DNA of 13,253 bases from a bacterium (lineage in GTDB: Bacteria; Patescibacteriota; 4484-211), in assembly GCA_027020325.1 (NCBI GenBank), contig JALUVT010000052.1, positions 1 through 13,253 of the forward strand, read 5' to 3'. The notes under the pieces were generated by a model. The model was not told the origin of the DNA, did not search any database, and saw only the letters and a program-made list of their open reading frames with translations. Positions 6,078 through 12,899 of this stretch are shown here, in pieces (the first letter of the stretch is position 1; every line of letters starts with the position of its first letter). Position numbers and translations under genes: made by a program.

Positions 6078-6736
6078 AACAAATGCCCCTCATTATTCCA
6101 GCCCTTTTAAGTGAGGAAGAAAAAGATTTGAAACAACAATTGCGCTGGTGGGAAGGTTATGTCCCTTGGTTGCAAATTGATGTTGTTGACGGAAAATTCG
6201 CCCCTTCTTCAACCTTAGCCCTCAAACAAATTCAACGCTCGTCCTTTGCCACGCATTGGGAACTGCATCTAATGGTTAATGAACCGCAACTTTATCTCGA
6301 TCAAGCCGCGCGTCTCGGAGTGGAACGGCTAATTTTTTCTCTTGAGGTTCCGCTTAACTGGCCCGAATTCCTTTCTTCACTGCGACAAAAAAAATGGCAA
6401 ATCGGGCTGGCCCTAAAACCCCAGACACCGTTAAGCCGCGCGGCTCCTTTTTTTAATCAAATAGATTTACTCTTACTCTTAGGCGTAGAACCCGGTTTTA
6501 AGGGGCAAAAAATAAATCTCCCGCCCTTAGAGGAAAAACTAAAACAACTGCATGCGGGCAAAGCTAATTTTCTTATTGAAATTGACGGCGGAGTAAAAAA
6601 AGAAAATTTGCCTCTTCTCGTGCAAGAGGGAGCGGATCAGTTTGCCGTAGGCAGTGCTTTGGCCCAGGCTCCCCAGCCCCGCCAAGCCTGGCAGGAACTG
6701 CAAAAAATAGCTCAGCAGTACTTTCAACGGAAATGA
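6074..6736 (+). CDS. rpe: Ribulose-phosphate 3-epimerase family protein
   Basis: A TIM-barrel enzyme of 220 aa predicted to interconvert ribulose 5-phosphate and xylulose 5-phosphate, following rpiB with an ATGA overlap. Family motifs: IIPALLS (7-13), QIDVVDGKFAP (34-44), ELHLMV (63-68), GVEPGFKGQ (137-145), and IEIDGGV (168-174) with phosphate-binding AVGSAL (191-196). Asp36, His65 and Asp171 match three of the four metal ligands, but the first ligand, normally His in HxDxMDG, is Gln34. The usual HxE segment reads SLE (89-91). It may therefore bind metal differently or have shifted specificity. An in-frame ATG at 6083 is an alternative start; GGAAGG at 6065-6070 is a weak ribosome-binding candidate. 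The 3' end overlaps ychF by 13 bp on the opposite strand. Confidence 0.82.
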   Translation: MKQMPLIIPALLSEEEKDLKQQLRWWEGYVPWLQIDVVDGKFAPSSTLALKQIQRSSFATHWELHLMVNEPQLYLDQAARLGVERLIFSLEVPLNWPEFLSSLRQKKWQIGLALKPQTPLSRAAPFFNQIDLLLLLGVEPGFKGQKINLPPLEEKLKQLHAGKANFLIEIDGGVKKENLPLLVQEGADQFAVGSALAQAPQPRQAWQELQKIAQQYFQRK

Positions 6737-7773
6737 AATTGGAGTAAATCATAATTTTGCACCACATAATCACGGCCAACAAAACGAACTTGCCCCCGCG
6801 CCATTGCTTTTTCCCATCCTCCGTTCTCCAGCCAGCGGGAAGCGGGACAAACCCAGGCTTTAATAAATCCTTTTTCCATCTGGGAATGAACCTTCGCCGC
6901 AGCTGCCGCGGCTGAAATTCCGGCCTGCGCCAACCAGGCTCGACTTTCATTTTTATTAACCGTATAAAAAATAATCAATTGCAGAAACTGCCGCGCCGCT
7001 TCTAACAATTGTTCCAGGGCCGAAGGGCCAAGATTAAATTCTTGCCGCCACTGCGCCGCTTCCGTCGGAGGCAAGCTTGCCAGTTCTTCTTCCTCCCGGG
7101 CATTAATGGCTAAACTTGTCCCTTCAATTGCGGCCGCAGCAATAAAATCATCCCCCTGTTGCTGCTCTTGAATATTAAAAACCACTAATTCGGGTTTAAG
7201 AGTTAATAAATTTAGTGGACGCAATAGTTCCTTTTCCTCGTCTTTAAGGTGAATCCGCAGTTCCTCTCCCGCGGCTAAGATTTTCTCCGCGCCTAAAACT
7301 GTCTCTCGCAAAAGAATCTTTTTTTTATCGCCTTTTCCTTTCAATTTTGCCTCCTGTCGGAGCAGGGTCATCCGATCCGCTTCCTGCAACTCGCGGCGGA
7401 CAATTTCATAGGCGCGGCGGGGATTAACTTTTTCTCCGCGCTGAAGAGGGAAACAGCGCAAAAGATGTAAAAGAGCTTTGACTTCACGAATTCGGGCCAA
7501 AAACTGATTCCCCAGGCCTTGTCCTTGATGCGCTCCTTCAACCAATCCCGCCAGATCAATCACCTGCAATTGAGCCGCGGTGCAGCGAGCAGAAGCTGCC
7601 ACTTCTTGGAGTTGAGGTAAAAAAGGGTCAGGCAAATCCACTGTCCCCGGCAGAGGTTCAATCGTCGAAAAAGCCCGCGGAGCGGTCAAAGCCAACTGCC
7701 GTTGCATTAACGCATTAAAAAGCGTTGATTTTCCGGCATTGGGTAACCCAATTAATCCGAGGGAAAACTTCAT
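6724..7773 (-). CDS. ychF: Redox-regulated ATPase/GTPase YchF (Obg family)
   Basis: A ribosome-associated P-loop NTPase of the Obg/TRAFAC class, 349 aa, slightly shorter than the typical 363. Features: G1 GLPNAGKS (9-16), the switch I region AFSTIEP (34-40), PDPFLPQL, G3 DLAGLVEGA (73-81), GQGLGNQFLARIREV (84-98), and a G4 of N200-I-Q-E203 instead of NKxD. That G4 change is the YchF hallmark and explains the family's ATP preference. A helical coiled-coil insert (about 125-185, Lys/Glu rich) follows, and a TGS-like C-terminal domain (from about 268) ends LQFHF. In the TGS domain, AKVHSQMEKGFIKAWV and ARGQVRFVGRDYVVQNYD are typical. It is divergent from tRNA-Leu(CAG) with overlapping promoters. 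Confidence 0.96.
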   Translation of the reverse strand: MKFSLGLIGLPNAGKSTLFNALMQRQLALTAPRAFSTIEPLPGTVDLPDPFLPQLQEVAASARCTAAQLQVIDLAGLVEGAHQGQGLGNQFLARIREVKALLHLLRCFPLQRGEKVNPRRAYEIVRRELQEADRMTLLRQEAKLKGKGDKKKILLRETVLGAEKILAAGEELRIHLKDEEKELLRPLNLLTLKPELVVFNIQEQQQGDDFIAAAAIEGTSLAINAREEEELASLPPTEAAQWRQEFNLGPSALEQLLEAARQFLQLIIFYTVNKNESRAWLAQAGISAAAAAAKVHSQMEKGFIKAWVCPASRWLENGGWEKAMARGQVRFVGRDYVVQNYDLLQFHFR

Positions 7774-7779
7774 TCCTTA

Positions 7780-7807
7780 ATTATAAATAAAAACTGCTTT
7801 ATGTTAA
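7780..7807 (-). promoter_or_regulatory. ychF promoter, TTAACA-16-TATAAT
   Basis: Read on the minus strand: TTAACA (7802-7807, 5/6), a 16-bp spacer, perfect TATAAT (7780-7785), then TAAGGA (6 nt) and ATG. The AAGGA next to the ATG looks like a Shine-Dalgarno sequence but has no spacing from the start codon. It would lie upstream of the predicted start site, so it is unlikely to act as one. Confidence 0.75.
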
Positions 7808-7810
7808 AAT
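7802..7810 (+). promoter_or_regulatory. tRNA-Leu(CAG) promoter, extended -10 TGTTAAAAT
   Basis: An extended -10 (TGn-TAAAAT, -10 at 7805-7810) lies 8 nt before the tRNA 5' end. TTATAA at 7781-7786 is a possible -35 (4/6, 18-bp spacer). The predicted start near 7817 leaves only about two nucleotides of 5' leader. The -10 overlaps the ychF -35 on the other strand. Confidence 0.6.
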
Positions 7811-7818
7811 TTACCTAA

Positions 7819-7905
7819 GCCGCAGTGCTGGAATCGGCAGACAGGCTAGGTTCAGAACCTAGTGCCCCTCCGGGCGTGTGGGTTCAACTCCCACCTGCGG
7901 CACCA
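7819..7905 (+). tRNA. tRNA-Leu (anticodon CAG)
   Basis: Acceptor stem GCCGCAG/CTGCGGC, discriminator A, encoded CCA (7903-7905). The anticodon arm CTAGG-TTCAGAA-CCTAG gives anticodon CAG. It has a class II variable arm (TGCCCCTCCGGGCG) and T-loop TTCAACT. It ends exactly where tRNA-Arg begins. Confidence 0.97.
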
Positions 7906-7982
7906 GCCGGTGTAGCTCAGTGGGATAGAGCAACTGCCTTCTAAGCAGTAGGCCGCAGGTTCGAGTCCTGCCACCGGCGCCA
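7906..7982 (+). tRNA. tRNA-Arg (anticodon TCT)
   Basis: Acceptor stem GCCGGTG/CACCGGC, discriminator G, encoded CCA (7980-7982). D-arm GCTC...GAGC, anticodon arm ACTGC-CTTCTAA-GCAGT with anticodon TCT (reads AGA/AGG), and T-arm GCAGG-TTCGAGT-CCTGC. There is no spacer from the preceding tRNA, and MEMO starts 22 bp downstream, so all four genes are probably one transcript. Confidence 0.98.
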
Positions 7983-8004
7983 GAAAATAGTTCCGGCCCG
8001 ACCA

Positions 8005-8850
8005 ATGATCCGAGCACCAGCGGTCGCGGGACAGTTTTATCCCGCAAATTCTAAAGATTTACAACAACTAATTGCCGAGCTGCGCGCTCAACTCCGACCC
8101 CTGCGTCCGCGTCGTCCCCGCGCTCTCTTGGTTCCGCATGCGGGTTACCACTATTCCGGTTTAACTGCCGCCCAAGCCTATGAACAACTTTTGCCTTTCC
8201 GACAAGAAATTCGTCGTGTCGTTCTTCTTGGAGTCAGTCACCGCCAATTTTTTGCCGAGGCTGCTATTTACCCTAACGGCGAATGGCTAACCCCACTGGG
8301 AGCGGTAACGGTGGCCGAAGCTGAAGCCCGCACTCTGGTCCGGGGCCATTCTTTTTTCAAAGTTGATTACACAATTCATCAGGCCGAACACACCCTGGAA
8401 GTTCAACTGCCTTTTTTACAAACTATCCTCCCCTCTTCACAATGGCAAATTATTCCCTTGCTCCTCGGCAGTCCTGAGTCCGCTCCCGCCCGCCGGGTAG
8501 CCGCGGCATTGACTTCAATCTGGGCCGAAGATTTTCTCTTGGTCATCAGCTCGGATCTGGCTCATTACCCTCCCCCCTCACTCATTACTTCAATTGACCG
8601 CGAAACATTAAGCGGGATTCTGAGCGGTAAAGTTAAAGTTTTGGAGAAAAAAATTAGAGCTAATGAAGAAAAAAATTATCCCGGGTTAGAAACTTGTGCC
8701 TGCGGCCTGGGAGCGATTAAAAGTGGTCTTTTTTTAGCGCAAAGATTGAGCTGGCGCAAGAAGGAATTGCTCCACTATTCTCATTCTGGCCAAGTTGACC
8801 CCGGGGCAACACTCGCCGTCGGTTATGCTGCAGTTGGATTTTATGAATGA
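8005..8850 (+). CDS. MEMO family protein (AmmeMemoRadiSam system protein B)
   Basis: A 281-aa MEMO/LigB-fold protein related to non-heme iron dioxygenases. Features: RAPAVAGQFYP (3-13), PHAGYHYSG with His45, GVSH with His79, HTLEVQLPFL (129-138), SSDLAHYPP with His187, and the C231-x-C-G segment. His45, His79, His187 and Cys231 correspond to the metal-site residues described for human MEMO1. Prokaryotic MEMO genes commonly accompany AMMECR1 and a radical SAM enzyme, and a role in modification chemistry has been proposed for that trio but not proven. AMMECR1 overlaps its 3' end by 8 bp; the radical SAM gene is not in this window. No promoter or Shine-Dalgarno precedes it, so its mRNA is probably released when the upstream tRNAs are cut out. 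Confidence 0.94.
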   Translation: MIRAPAVAGQFYPANSKDLQQLIAELRAQLRPLRPRRPRALLVPHAGYHYSGLTAAQAYEQLLPFRQEIRRVVLLGVSHRQFFAEAAIYPNGEWLTPLGAVTVAEAEARTLVRGHSFFKVDYTIHQAEHTLEVQLPFLQTILPSSQWQIIPLLLGSPESAPARRVAAALTSIWAEDFLLVISSDLAHYPPPSLITSIDRETLSGILSGKVKVLEKKIRANEEKNYPGLETCACGLGAIKSGLFLAQRLSWRKKELLHYSHSGQVDPGATLAVGYAAVGFYE

Positions 8851-9406
8851 AATAGTCTCGCCTCAAAGTGCTCAAGAATTATTGGAACTGGCGCGGACAA
8901 CTTTAAAAAGTGCCTGGCAGAAGCAAATTCAAAAACCTTTAATTGTCCGCAGTGCCGAGCTGCGACAAAAAAAGGGAGGAGTTTTTGTAACCTTAAAATT
9001 GAAGGGAAAACTGCGCGGCTGTATCGGCTGTCTTAACTCACCTCATAATCTGGCCCAAACAACAATCGAAAAAACTTGGGCCGCGGCTTTTGCTGATCCT
9101 CGTTTCCCCCCGCTACGCGCCGAAGAATTAATCAACCAACCGTTGGAAATAGAAATTTCTCTTCTTTCTTCTCTCACTCCTTTACCCTCGCTGGAGCAAT
9201 GGCATTTAGGAGAGGAGGGGATTTACCTGCGGCAGGGGAATAAAAGTGCAGTTTTTCTTCCTCAAGTAGCTCAAGAAACTGGGTGGAGCAAAGAAGAATT
9301 TTTAAGCCAACTCGCCCTTAAAGCAGGGTTACCGCCTCAAGCCTGGCGGGAGAGAACAACGGAATTGCAAACTTTCCGCGTCCAATCAATTAGCGGTCTG
9401 TTATAG
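8843..9406 (+). CDS. AMMECR1 domain protein (AmmeMemoRadiSam system protein A)
   Basis: A 187-aa AMMECR1 protein. The family signature LRGCIGCL is at 57-64, preceded by the KGGVFVTLKLKGK strand (44-56) and followed by DPRFPPLRAEE and LEIEISLLSSL, which are conserved in the family. WSKEEFLSQLALKAGLPPQAW near the C-terminus is also typical. Biochemical function is unknown; co-occurrence with MEMO and a radical SAM protein suggests one pathway. The ATG at 8843 overlaps the MEMO stop by 8 bp. A longer frame from 8795 would lie inside MEMO and adds 16 residues without family resemblance, so it is rejected. The stop codon is within the left arm of a possible terminator hairpin. Confidence 0.93.
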   Translation: MNEIVSPQSAQELLELARTTLKSAWQKQIQKPLIVRSAELRQKKGGVFVTLKLKGKLRGCIGCLNSPHNLAQTTIEKTWAAAFADPRFPPLRAEELINQPLEIEISLLSSLTPLPSLEQWHLGEEGIYLRQGNKSAVFLPQVAQETGWSKEEFLSQLALKAGLPPQAWRERTTELQTFRVQSISGLL

Positions 9407-9435
9407 TGATCAGAAGACAAAATTATCACTATTTT
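9403..9435 (+). terminator. Weak terminator-like hairpin after AMMECR1
   Basis: ATAGTGAT (9403-9410) and ATCACTAT (9425-9432) form a perfect 8-bp inverted repeat with a 14-nt loop, followed by a run of four T (9432-9435) and further T-rich sequence. The stem is AT-rich and overlaps the stop codon, so it is at best a weak terminator. The remaining 150 nt to gatB contain only an 8-bp tandem duplication, ATTTTGAG, at 9543-9558. Confidence 0.35.
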
Positions 9436-9588
9436 ACATTTACATTTTTTTTAATCGCTGTTTTGAAGAATTGGCCCCTTAAAGCAAAAGAGAAGTTTTT
9501 GGCCGAAATTATAGAATATCTTTGCTCCTTCAGCGGGCCCCAATTTTGAGATTTTGAGGTGCGTTTTAGAAAATTATTCCCCCGGAGA

Positions 9589-10905
9589 TTAGTTCTTAGA
9601 AAGTTTGCCCAAAGCTTTTTCCAATAATTCTCGGGTTAATTGAGGATCAGCTCGGCCTTGAGTTTGTCGCATCACCTGTCCTAAAAGGAAATTAAGAGCA
9701 TTTTTCTTACCTTTCTGCCAATCCGCCACCACTGCCGGTGCCGCCGCCAGCACCTCTGCGACTACTTTTTGCAGTTCTTCTTGATTACGGAGACGATTTT
9801 TTTCTTCTGCCGCCCAATGAGCCGCTAATTCAGCGGCGGTTCTATCACGCCACTGGGGACGATTAACCAAAGTTCGCGCCACTCGCGCCGGCGGCAAGCC
9901 TAGAGCCACGGCTTGATCAAAAAACTGCAGCCATTTCTTTTCTTGACTAATGATTCGCGCTTCATCGGCCCGAAGTTTAAATTTTTCTTGCAGTCTTTTT
10001 TCTGCGGCCCACGGCAACTCCGGCATTGCTTGGCCTATTTTTTTCAGCCAAGTGGAATCAATTTCCAGGGGCGGCAGATCCGGTTCGGGAAAATAACGGT
10101 AATCTAAAGCGGCTTCTTTGCTTCGTTGCCGTATTGTTACCTCTTTTTCCTCATCAAACCCCCGTGTTTCCGAAGTCAAGGAAACGCCTTTTCTTAATAA
10201 TTCCTCTTGGCGTTTGATCTCAAATTCAATTGCCTTACGAACAAAACGAAAAGAATTAAGATTTTTAACTTCAACGCGGTAAGAAGGGAGTTGGGGGCCC
10301 GTCCCCAGCGAAAGATTAACCTCAAAACGCAGCTGACCTTTTTCTAAATCAGCTTCACTAATATCTAAAAAACGCAGGAGGCGCTGTATCTGTTGACAAT
10401 AGGCCACGGCCTCGTCAGCGCTCCTGAGCTCGGGAGCGGAAACAATTTCCACCAGCGGGAGGCCGGATTTATTAAAATCAAGGAGCGAATAAGCCTCTCC
10501 TTTTTCACGAAAATGGATTGTCTTGCCTGTATCCTCCTCCAAGTGAACATCGAAAATTTTAATTTTTCTTGCCCCCAGGGGAAGAAACCCCTCCTCTCCC
10601 AAGGGACGCCGGTGCTGCGTAATCTGATAACCTTTGGGGAGGTCAGGATAAAAATAATTTTTCCGTTCAAAATAACAACGCTGATTAATACGGCAATTAA
10701 GGGCCAAGGCTAACAATAAAACTTCTTCCAGGGCCCGTTTATTAATTGTCGGCAGGGCTCCCGGTAAGCCGAGACAGGTCGGACAAACGCGCGTATTGGG
10801 CTCGGCCTGCCAAATATCAGCGGGGCAGGAACAAAACATTTTGCTTTTTGTTTTTAACTGAGCGTGAATTTCCAAGCCAATAAAGACTTGTCGCGATTTC
10901 TTCAT
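9589..10905 (-). CDS. gatB: Aspartyl/glutamyl-tRNA(Asn/Gln) amidotransferase subunit B
   Basis: The tRNA-binding and kinase subunit of GatCAB, which phosphorylates mischarged Glu-tRNA(Gln) or Asp-tRNA(Asn) for amidation; 438 aa, shorter than the usual 470-480. Visible: FIGLEIHAQLKTKSKMFCSC (8-27), zinc ligands C25, C27, C41 and C44, CLGLPGALP, YFYPDLPKGYQITQ, HLEEDTGK, DFNKSGLPLVEIVS, VEVKNLNSFRFVRKA, and LDYRYFPEPDLPP. The C-terminal helical YqeY-like domain is present, with FLLGQVMRQTQGRADPQL near the end, so the shorter length reflects compaction, not truncation. The gene begins one base after the stop of the small membrane-protein gene and has no Shine-Dalgarno. It is the last gene of the gat operon here. 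Confidence 0.97.
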   Translation of the reverse strand: MKKSRQVFIGLEIHAQLKTKSKMFCSCPADIWQAEPNTRVCPTCLGLPGALPTINKRALEEVLLLALALNCRINQRCYFERKNYFYPDLPKGYQITQHRRPLGEEGFLPLGARKIKIFDVHLEEDTGKTIHFREKGEAYSLLDFNKSGLPLVEIVSAPELRSADEAVAYCQQIQRLLRFLDISEADLEKGQLRFEVNLSLGTGPQLPSYRVEVKNLNSFRFVRKAIEFEIKRQEELLRKGVSLTSETRGFDEEKEVTIRQRSKEAALDYRYFPEPDLPPLEIDSTWLKKIGQAMPELPWAAEKRLQEKFKLRADEARIISQEKKWLQFFDQAVALGLPPARVARTLVNRPQWRDRTAAELAAHWAAEEKNRLRNQEELQKVVAEVLAAAPAVVADWQKGKKNALNFLLGQVMRQTQGRADPQLTRELLEKALGKLSKN

Positions 10906-10906
10906 C

Positions 10907-11350
10907 TTAAAATAGATCCAAATCTTGCCAGACAGCTTCTAAATCTTGCAAAGCCCCGCGCAGGGCCGCTTTAGTTAAAACAAAATCAGCCTGATGAACC
11001 ACGGTATTACGAAGTTTATGAACATCCCAGGCGCGCTGGTAATTCTCGCGTTGACGAAAAAATTTTTGCGCCTGCTTTAACTTTTCTCCGAGACTTCCTT
11101 CATTTAATCCTTTTTTGCTTAAAACAAAATCAAGCAATTGATCGGCTTTAAGCAAGGCCTGGGTACTGCGACTTTCTCCCGGCAACTGGGCCAATTTTTT
11201 AATTTCACTCCAGCGCTGACGAAACTCCTCTTTGTCGCGGGAAGACATTGAAAGAGGGGAGGGGATAAGTTTGGCCGCACGATCTTTGCTCCCCCAAATC
11301 TGGAGCAAAACAATAATTAAAATAAAAGCAAAAATAGCGAGAAAAAACAT
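10907..11350 (-). CDS. Small single-span membrane protein with HEPN-like RNxxxH motif
   Basis: A 147-aa protein of unrecognised family. Residues 1-19 are an uncharged hydrophobic segment ending in LLQIWG, a probable N-terminal membrane anchor. The rest looks all-helical and soluble, very likely cytoplasmic given the basic residues just after the span. Near the C-terminus, HKLRNTVVHQ holds R114-N-T-V-V-H119, which fits the Rx4-6H (RNxxxH) signature of HEPN domains, known from toxin and anti-phage RNases and from non-catalytic HEPN proteins. The preceding helices are consistent with a helical bundle, but length and motif alone do not prove RNase activity. The gene sits between gatA (7-bp gap) and gatB (1-bp gap). 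A longer frame starting at 11446 would lie inside gatA and lacks an N-terminal anchor, so ATG 11350 is chosen. Confidence 0.75.
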   Translation of the reverse strand: MFFLAIFAFILIIVLLQIWGSKDRAAKLIPSPLSMSSRDKEEFRQRWSEIKKLAQLPGESRSTQALLKADQLLDFVLSKKGLNEGSLGEKLKQAQKFFRQRENYQRAWDVHKLRNTVVHQADFVLTKAALRGALQDLEAVWQDLDLF

Positions 11351-11356
11351 TATTTT

Positions 11357-11362
11357 ATTATA
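11357..11362 (-). promoter_or_regulatory. TATAAT across the gatA stop, 6 nt before the small gene's ATG
   Basis: A perfect TATAAT (11357-11362, minus strand) includes the gatA stop codon and lies 6 nt (AAAATA) before the ATG at 11350, the same spacing as at other genes here. No -35 is visible upstream (CCGTAG at 17 bp), so it may be coincidence or a weak internal promoter. Confidence 0.3.
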
Positions 11363-12893
11363 CCCGATAATGGCGCCGGCTACGGCGCGTACTGCTAAAC
11401 AATGGCGGTTGGTAAAGGTGCCAGTCCGTGGCCTGTTCATAGGCATAAGCGGCGCGAAGAACTAAATCTTCCTTAAACTGGGGCCCAATAATCTGTAATC
11501 CAACCGGAAGCTGATCAACAAAACCACAGCGAAGGCTGATCCCCGGCAACCCGGCAATGGTGCTTGGTTCAACAAGGCGGTCTTCCATCTCGCCAAAAAG
11601 AGGATTTTTCTCCCGCGCCCCCAACTTTAAGGCCGTTGTCGGAGAAGTGGGGCCAATAATTAAATCAACTTCGCCAAAAGCCCGCGCGAAATCGGCCACA
11701 ATCCGTGTCCGCATTTTTTGCCCCAACCAATAAAAAGGCTCTTCCAAATCCGCACTCAGACTTTCGGCCAATGTATAAGCTCCCAACATAATTCTTTTTT
11801 TGGCCTCGGCCCCAAAACCTTGGCCGCGGTTAGCGGCAATAAGTTCATAAATATCCGCGGCTTCTATTTTTTCTCCCCGACGCAGTAAAGAATAGCCATA
11901 ACGCAGTCCATCATAACGGGCAAGGTTGCTAAAAACTTCAGCCCGCTGCAGAATCGTGTAAACAGCAATGGCGTAGGCGGGGTCAAGAAGCTCAATTTCT
12001 TTAATCTCCGCCCCTAACTTTTCAAAAACCGTGAATGTTTCTTCAACGGCCGCGGCCACAGCAGGCAAGACTGGTTCCTCTAAATATTGGCGGGCATAGC
12101 CAATTTTGATCCCGGCCAAAGAATTTTTTAGAGCCCGGGGATAAAAAGGCCGGGGTAGGGGAGAACTGGTGGCATCACGGGGATCATGTCCGGCAATTAC
12201 TTGTAAAACAAAGGCCGCATCGGCAACGCTTTTGGTGATTGGCCCAGGACAATCAAGGGAGGAAGCCATCGCAATCACTCCGTAACGGCTGACGCGGCCA
12301 TAGGTTGGTTTTAGCCCCACCGCTCCGCACCAAGCCGCCGGCTGGCGGATCGACCCCCCAGTTTCTGTCCCCAGACTAAAAATAGCCTGATGGGCGACAA
12401 CACTGGCCGCCGAACCTCCCGAAGACCCGCCGGGCAAATGTTCAATTTTCCAAGGATTACGGGTGACAAAAAAATCCGACGCTTCGGTTGAGGAGCCATG
12501 AGCAAAAGCATCAAGGTTGGTTTTTCCCAACAAGACCGCACCGGCGGCTTCAAGACGCTGGTAAACCGTGGCATTGTAGGGAGGAACAAAATTCTCCAGC
12601 ATCCGCGAGCCCGCTGTGGTTAAGATGCCGGCGGTGCAAAAAAGATCTTTTAAGGAATAGGGAATTCCGAGAAGAGGATATTTTTTTGCTTCCTGCGGCT
12701 GATTTTGTAAAATTTTATCCGCCCAATCCGCACGCTTACGGGCAAAATCAGCGACAACAGTGATGAATGATTTTAAATGCGGTTCACTGCGTTCAATTTG
12801 CTCCAAACAAGCTTCGGTCAGATCACGGGCTTTAAATTTTTTTTCCCGTAATCCCTCTCGCGCTTTGGTTAAAGTTAATTCATTCAAAACCAT
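11358..12893 (-). CDS. gatA: Aspartyl/glutamyl-tRNA(Asn/Gln) amidotransferase subunit A
   Basis: The glutaminase subunit of GatCAB, an amidase-signature enzyme that releases ammonia from glutamine and amidates the charged tRNA; 511 aa, slightly longer than the usual 485. The catalytic triad is intact with family spacing: Lys82 in GIPYSLKD, cis-Ser157 in GGSSGGSAA and nucleophile Ser181 in TETGGSIRQPA (75 and 24 residues apart, as in S. aureus GatA K79/S154/S178). GLKPTYGRVSRYGV and FGEVDLIIGPTSPT are also conserved. The C-terminus ends in an Arg-rich tail, STRRSRRHYR. The gene follows gatC after 6 bp with no Shine-Dalgarno, and precedes the small HEPN-motif gene. GatCAB in an operon implies that Gln- and/or Asn-tRNA are made indirectly. 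Confidence 0.98.
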   Translation of the reverse strand: MVLNELTLTKAREGLREKKFKARDLTEACLEQIERSEPHLKSFITVVADFARKRADWADKILQNQPQEAKKYPLLGIPYSLKDLFCTAGILTTAGSRMLENFVPPYNATVYQRLEAAGAVLLGKTNLDAFAHGSSTEASDFFVTRNPWKIEHLPGGSSGGSAASVVAHQAIFSLGTETGGSIRQPAAWCGAVGLKPTYGRVSRYGVIAMASSLDCPGPITKSVADAAFVLQVIAGHDPRDATSSPLPRPFYPRALKNSLAGIKIGYARQYLEEPVLPAVAAAVEETFTVFEKLGAEIKEIELLDPAYAIAVYTILQRAEVFSNLARYDGLRYGYSLLRRGEKIEAADIYELIAANRGQGFGAEAKKRIMLGAYTLAESLSADLEEPFYWLGQKMRTRIVADFARAFGEVDLIIGPTSPTTALKLGAREKNPLFGEMEDRLVEPSTIAGLPGISLRCGFVDQLPVGLQIIGPQFKEDLVLRAAYAYEQATDWHLYQPPLFSSTRRSRRHYRV

Positions 12894-12899
12894 TTCTTT

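Noticed and set aside
7859..8047. Minus-strand 62-aa frame with a 'GVEPTRPEGH / TRTCGLLLRRQLLYPTELH' type sequence
   Set aside because: It is the familiar spurious translation of the reverse complement of tRNA genes (7819-7982), often misannotated as a protein.
8795..8842. Longer AMMECR1 start at 8795
   Set aside because: The extra 16 residues are coded inside MEMO and do not resemble the family; ATG 8843 gives a typical short stop-start overlap.
10365..10713. Overlapping 101- and 106-aa frames on both strands within gatB
   Set aside because: gatB is unmistakably coding in its own frame here; these are shadow frames with no domain resemblance.
11351..11446. Longer frame of the small membrane protein beginning at 11446
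   Set aside because: It lies within gatA, puts an arginine-rich stretch before the hydrophobic anchor, and the ATG at 11350 follows the gatA stop with normal operon spacing.
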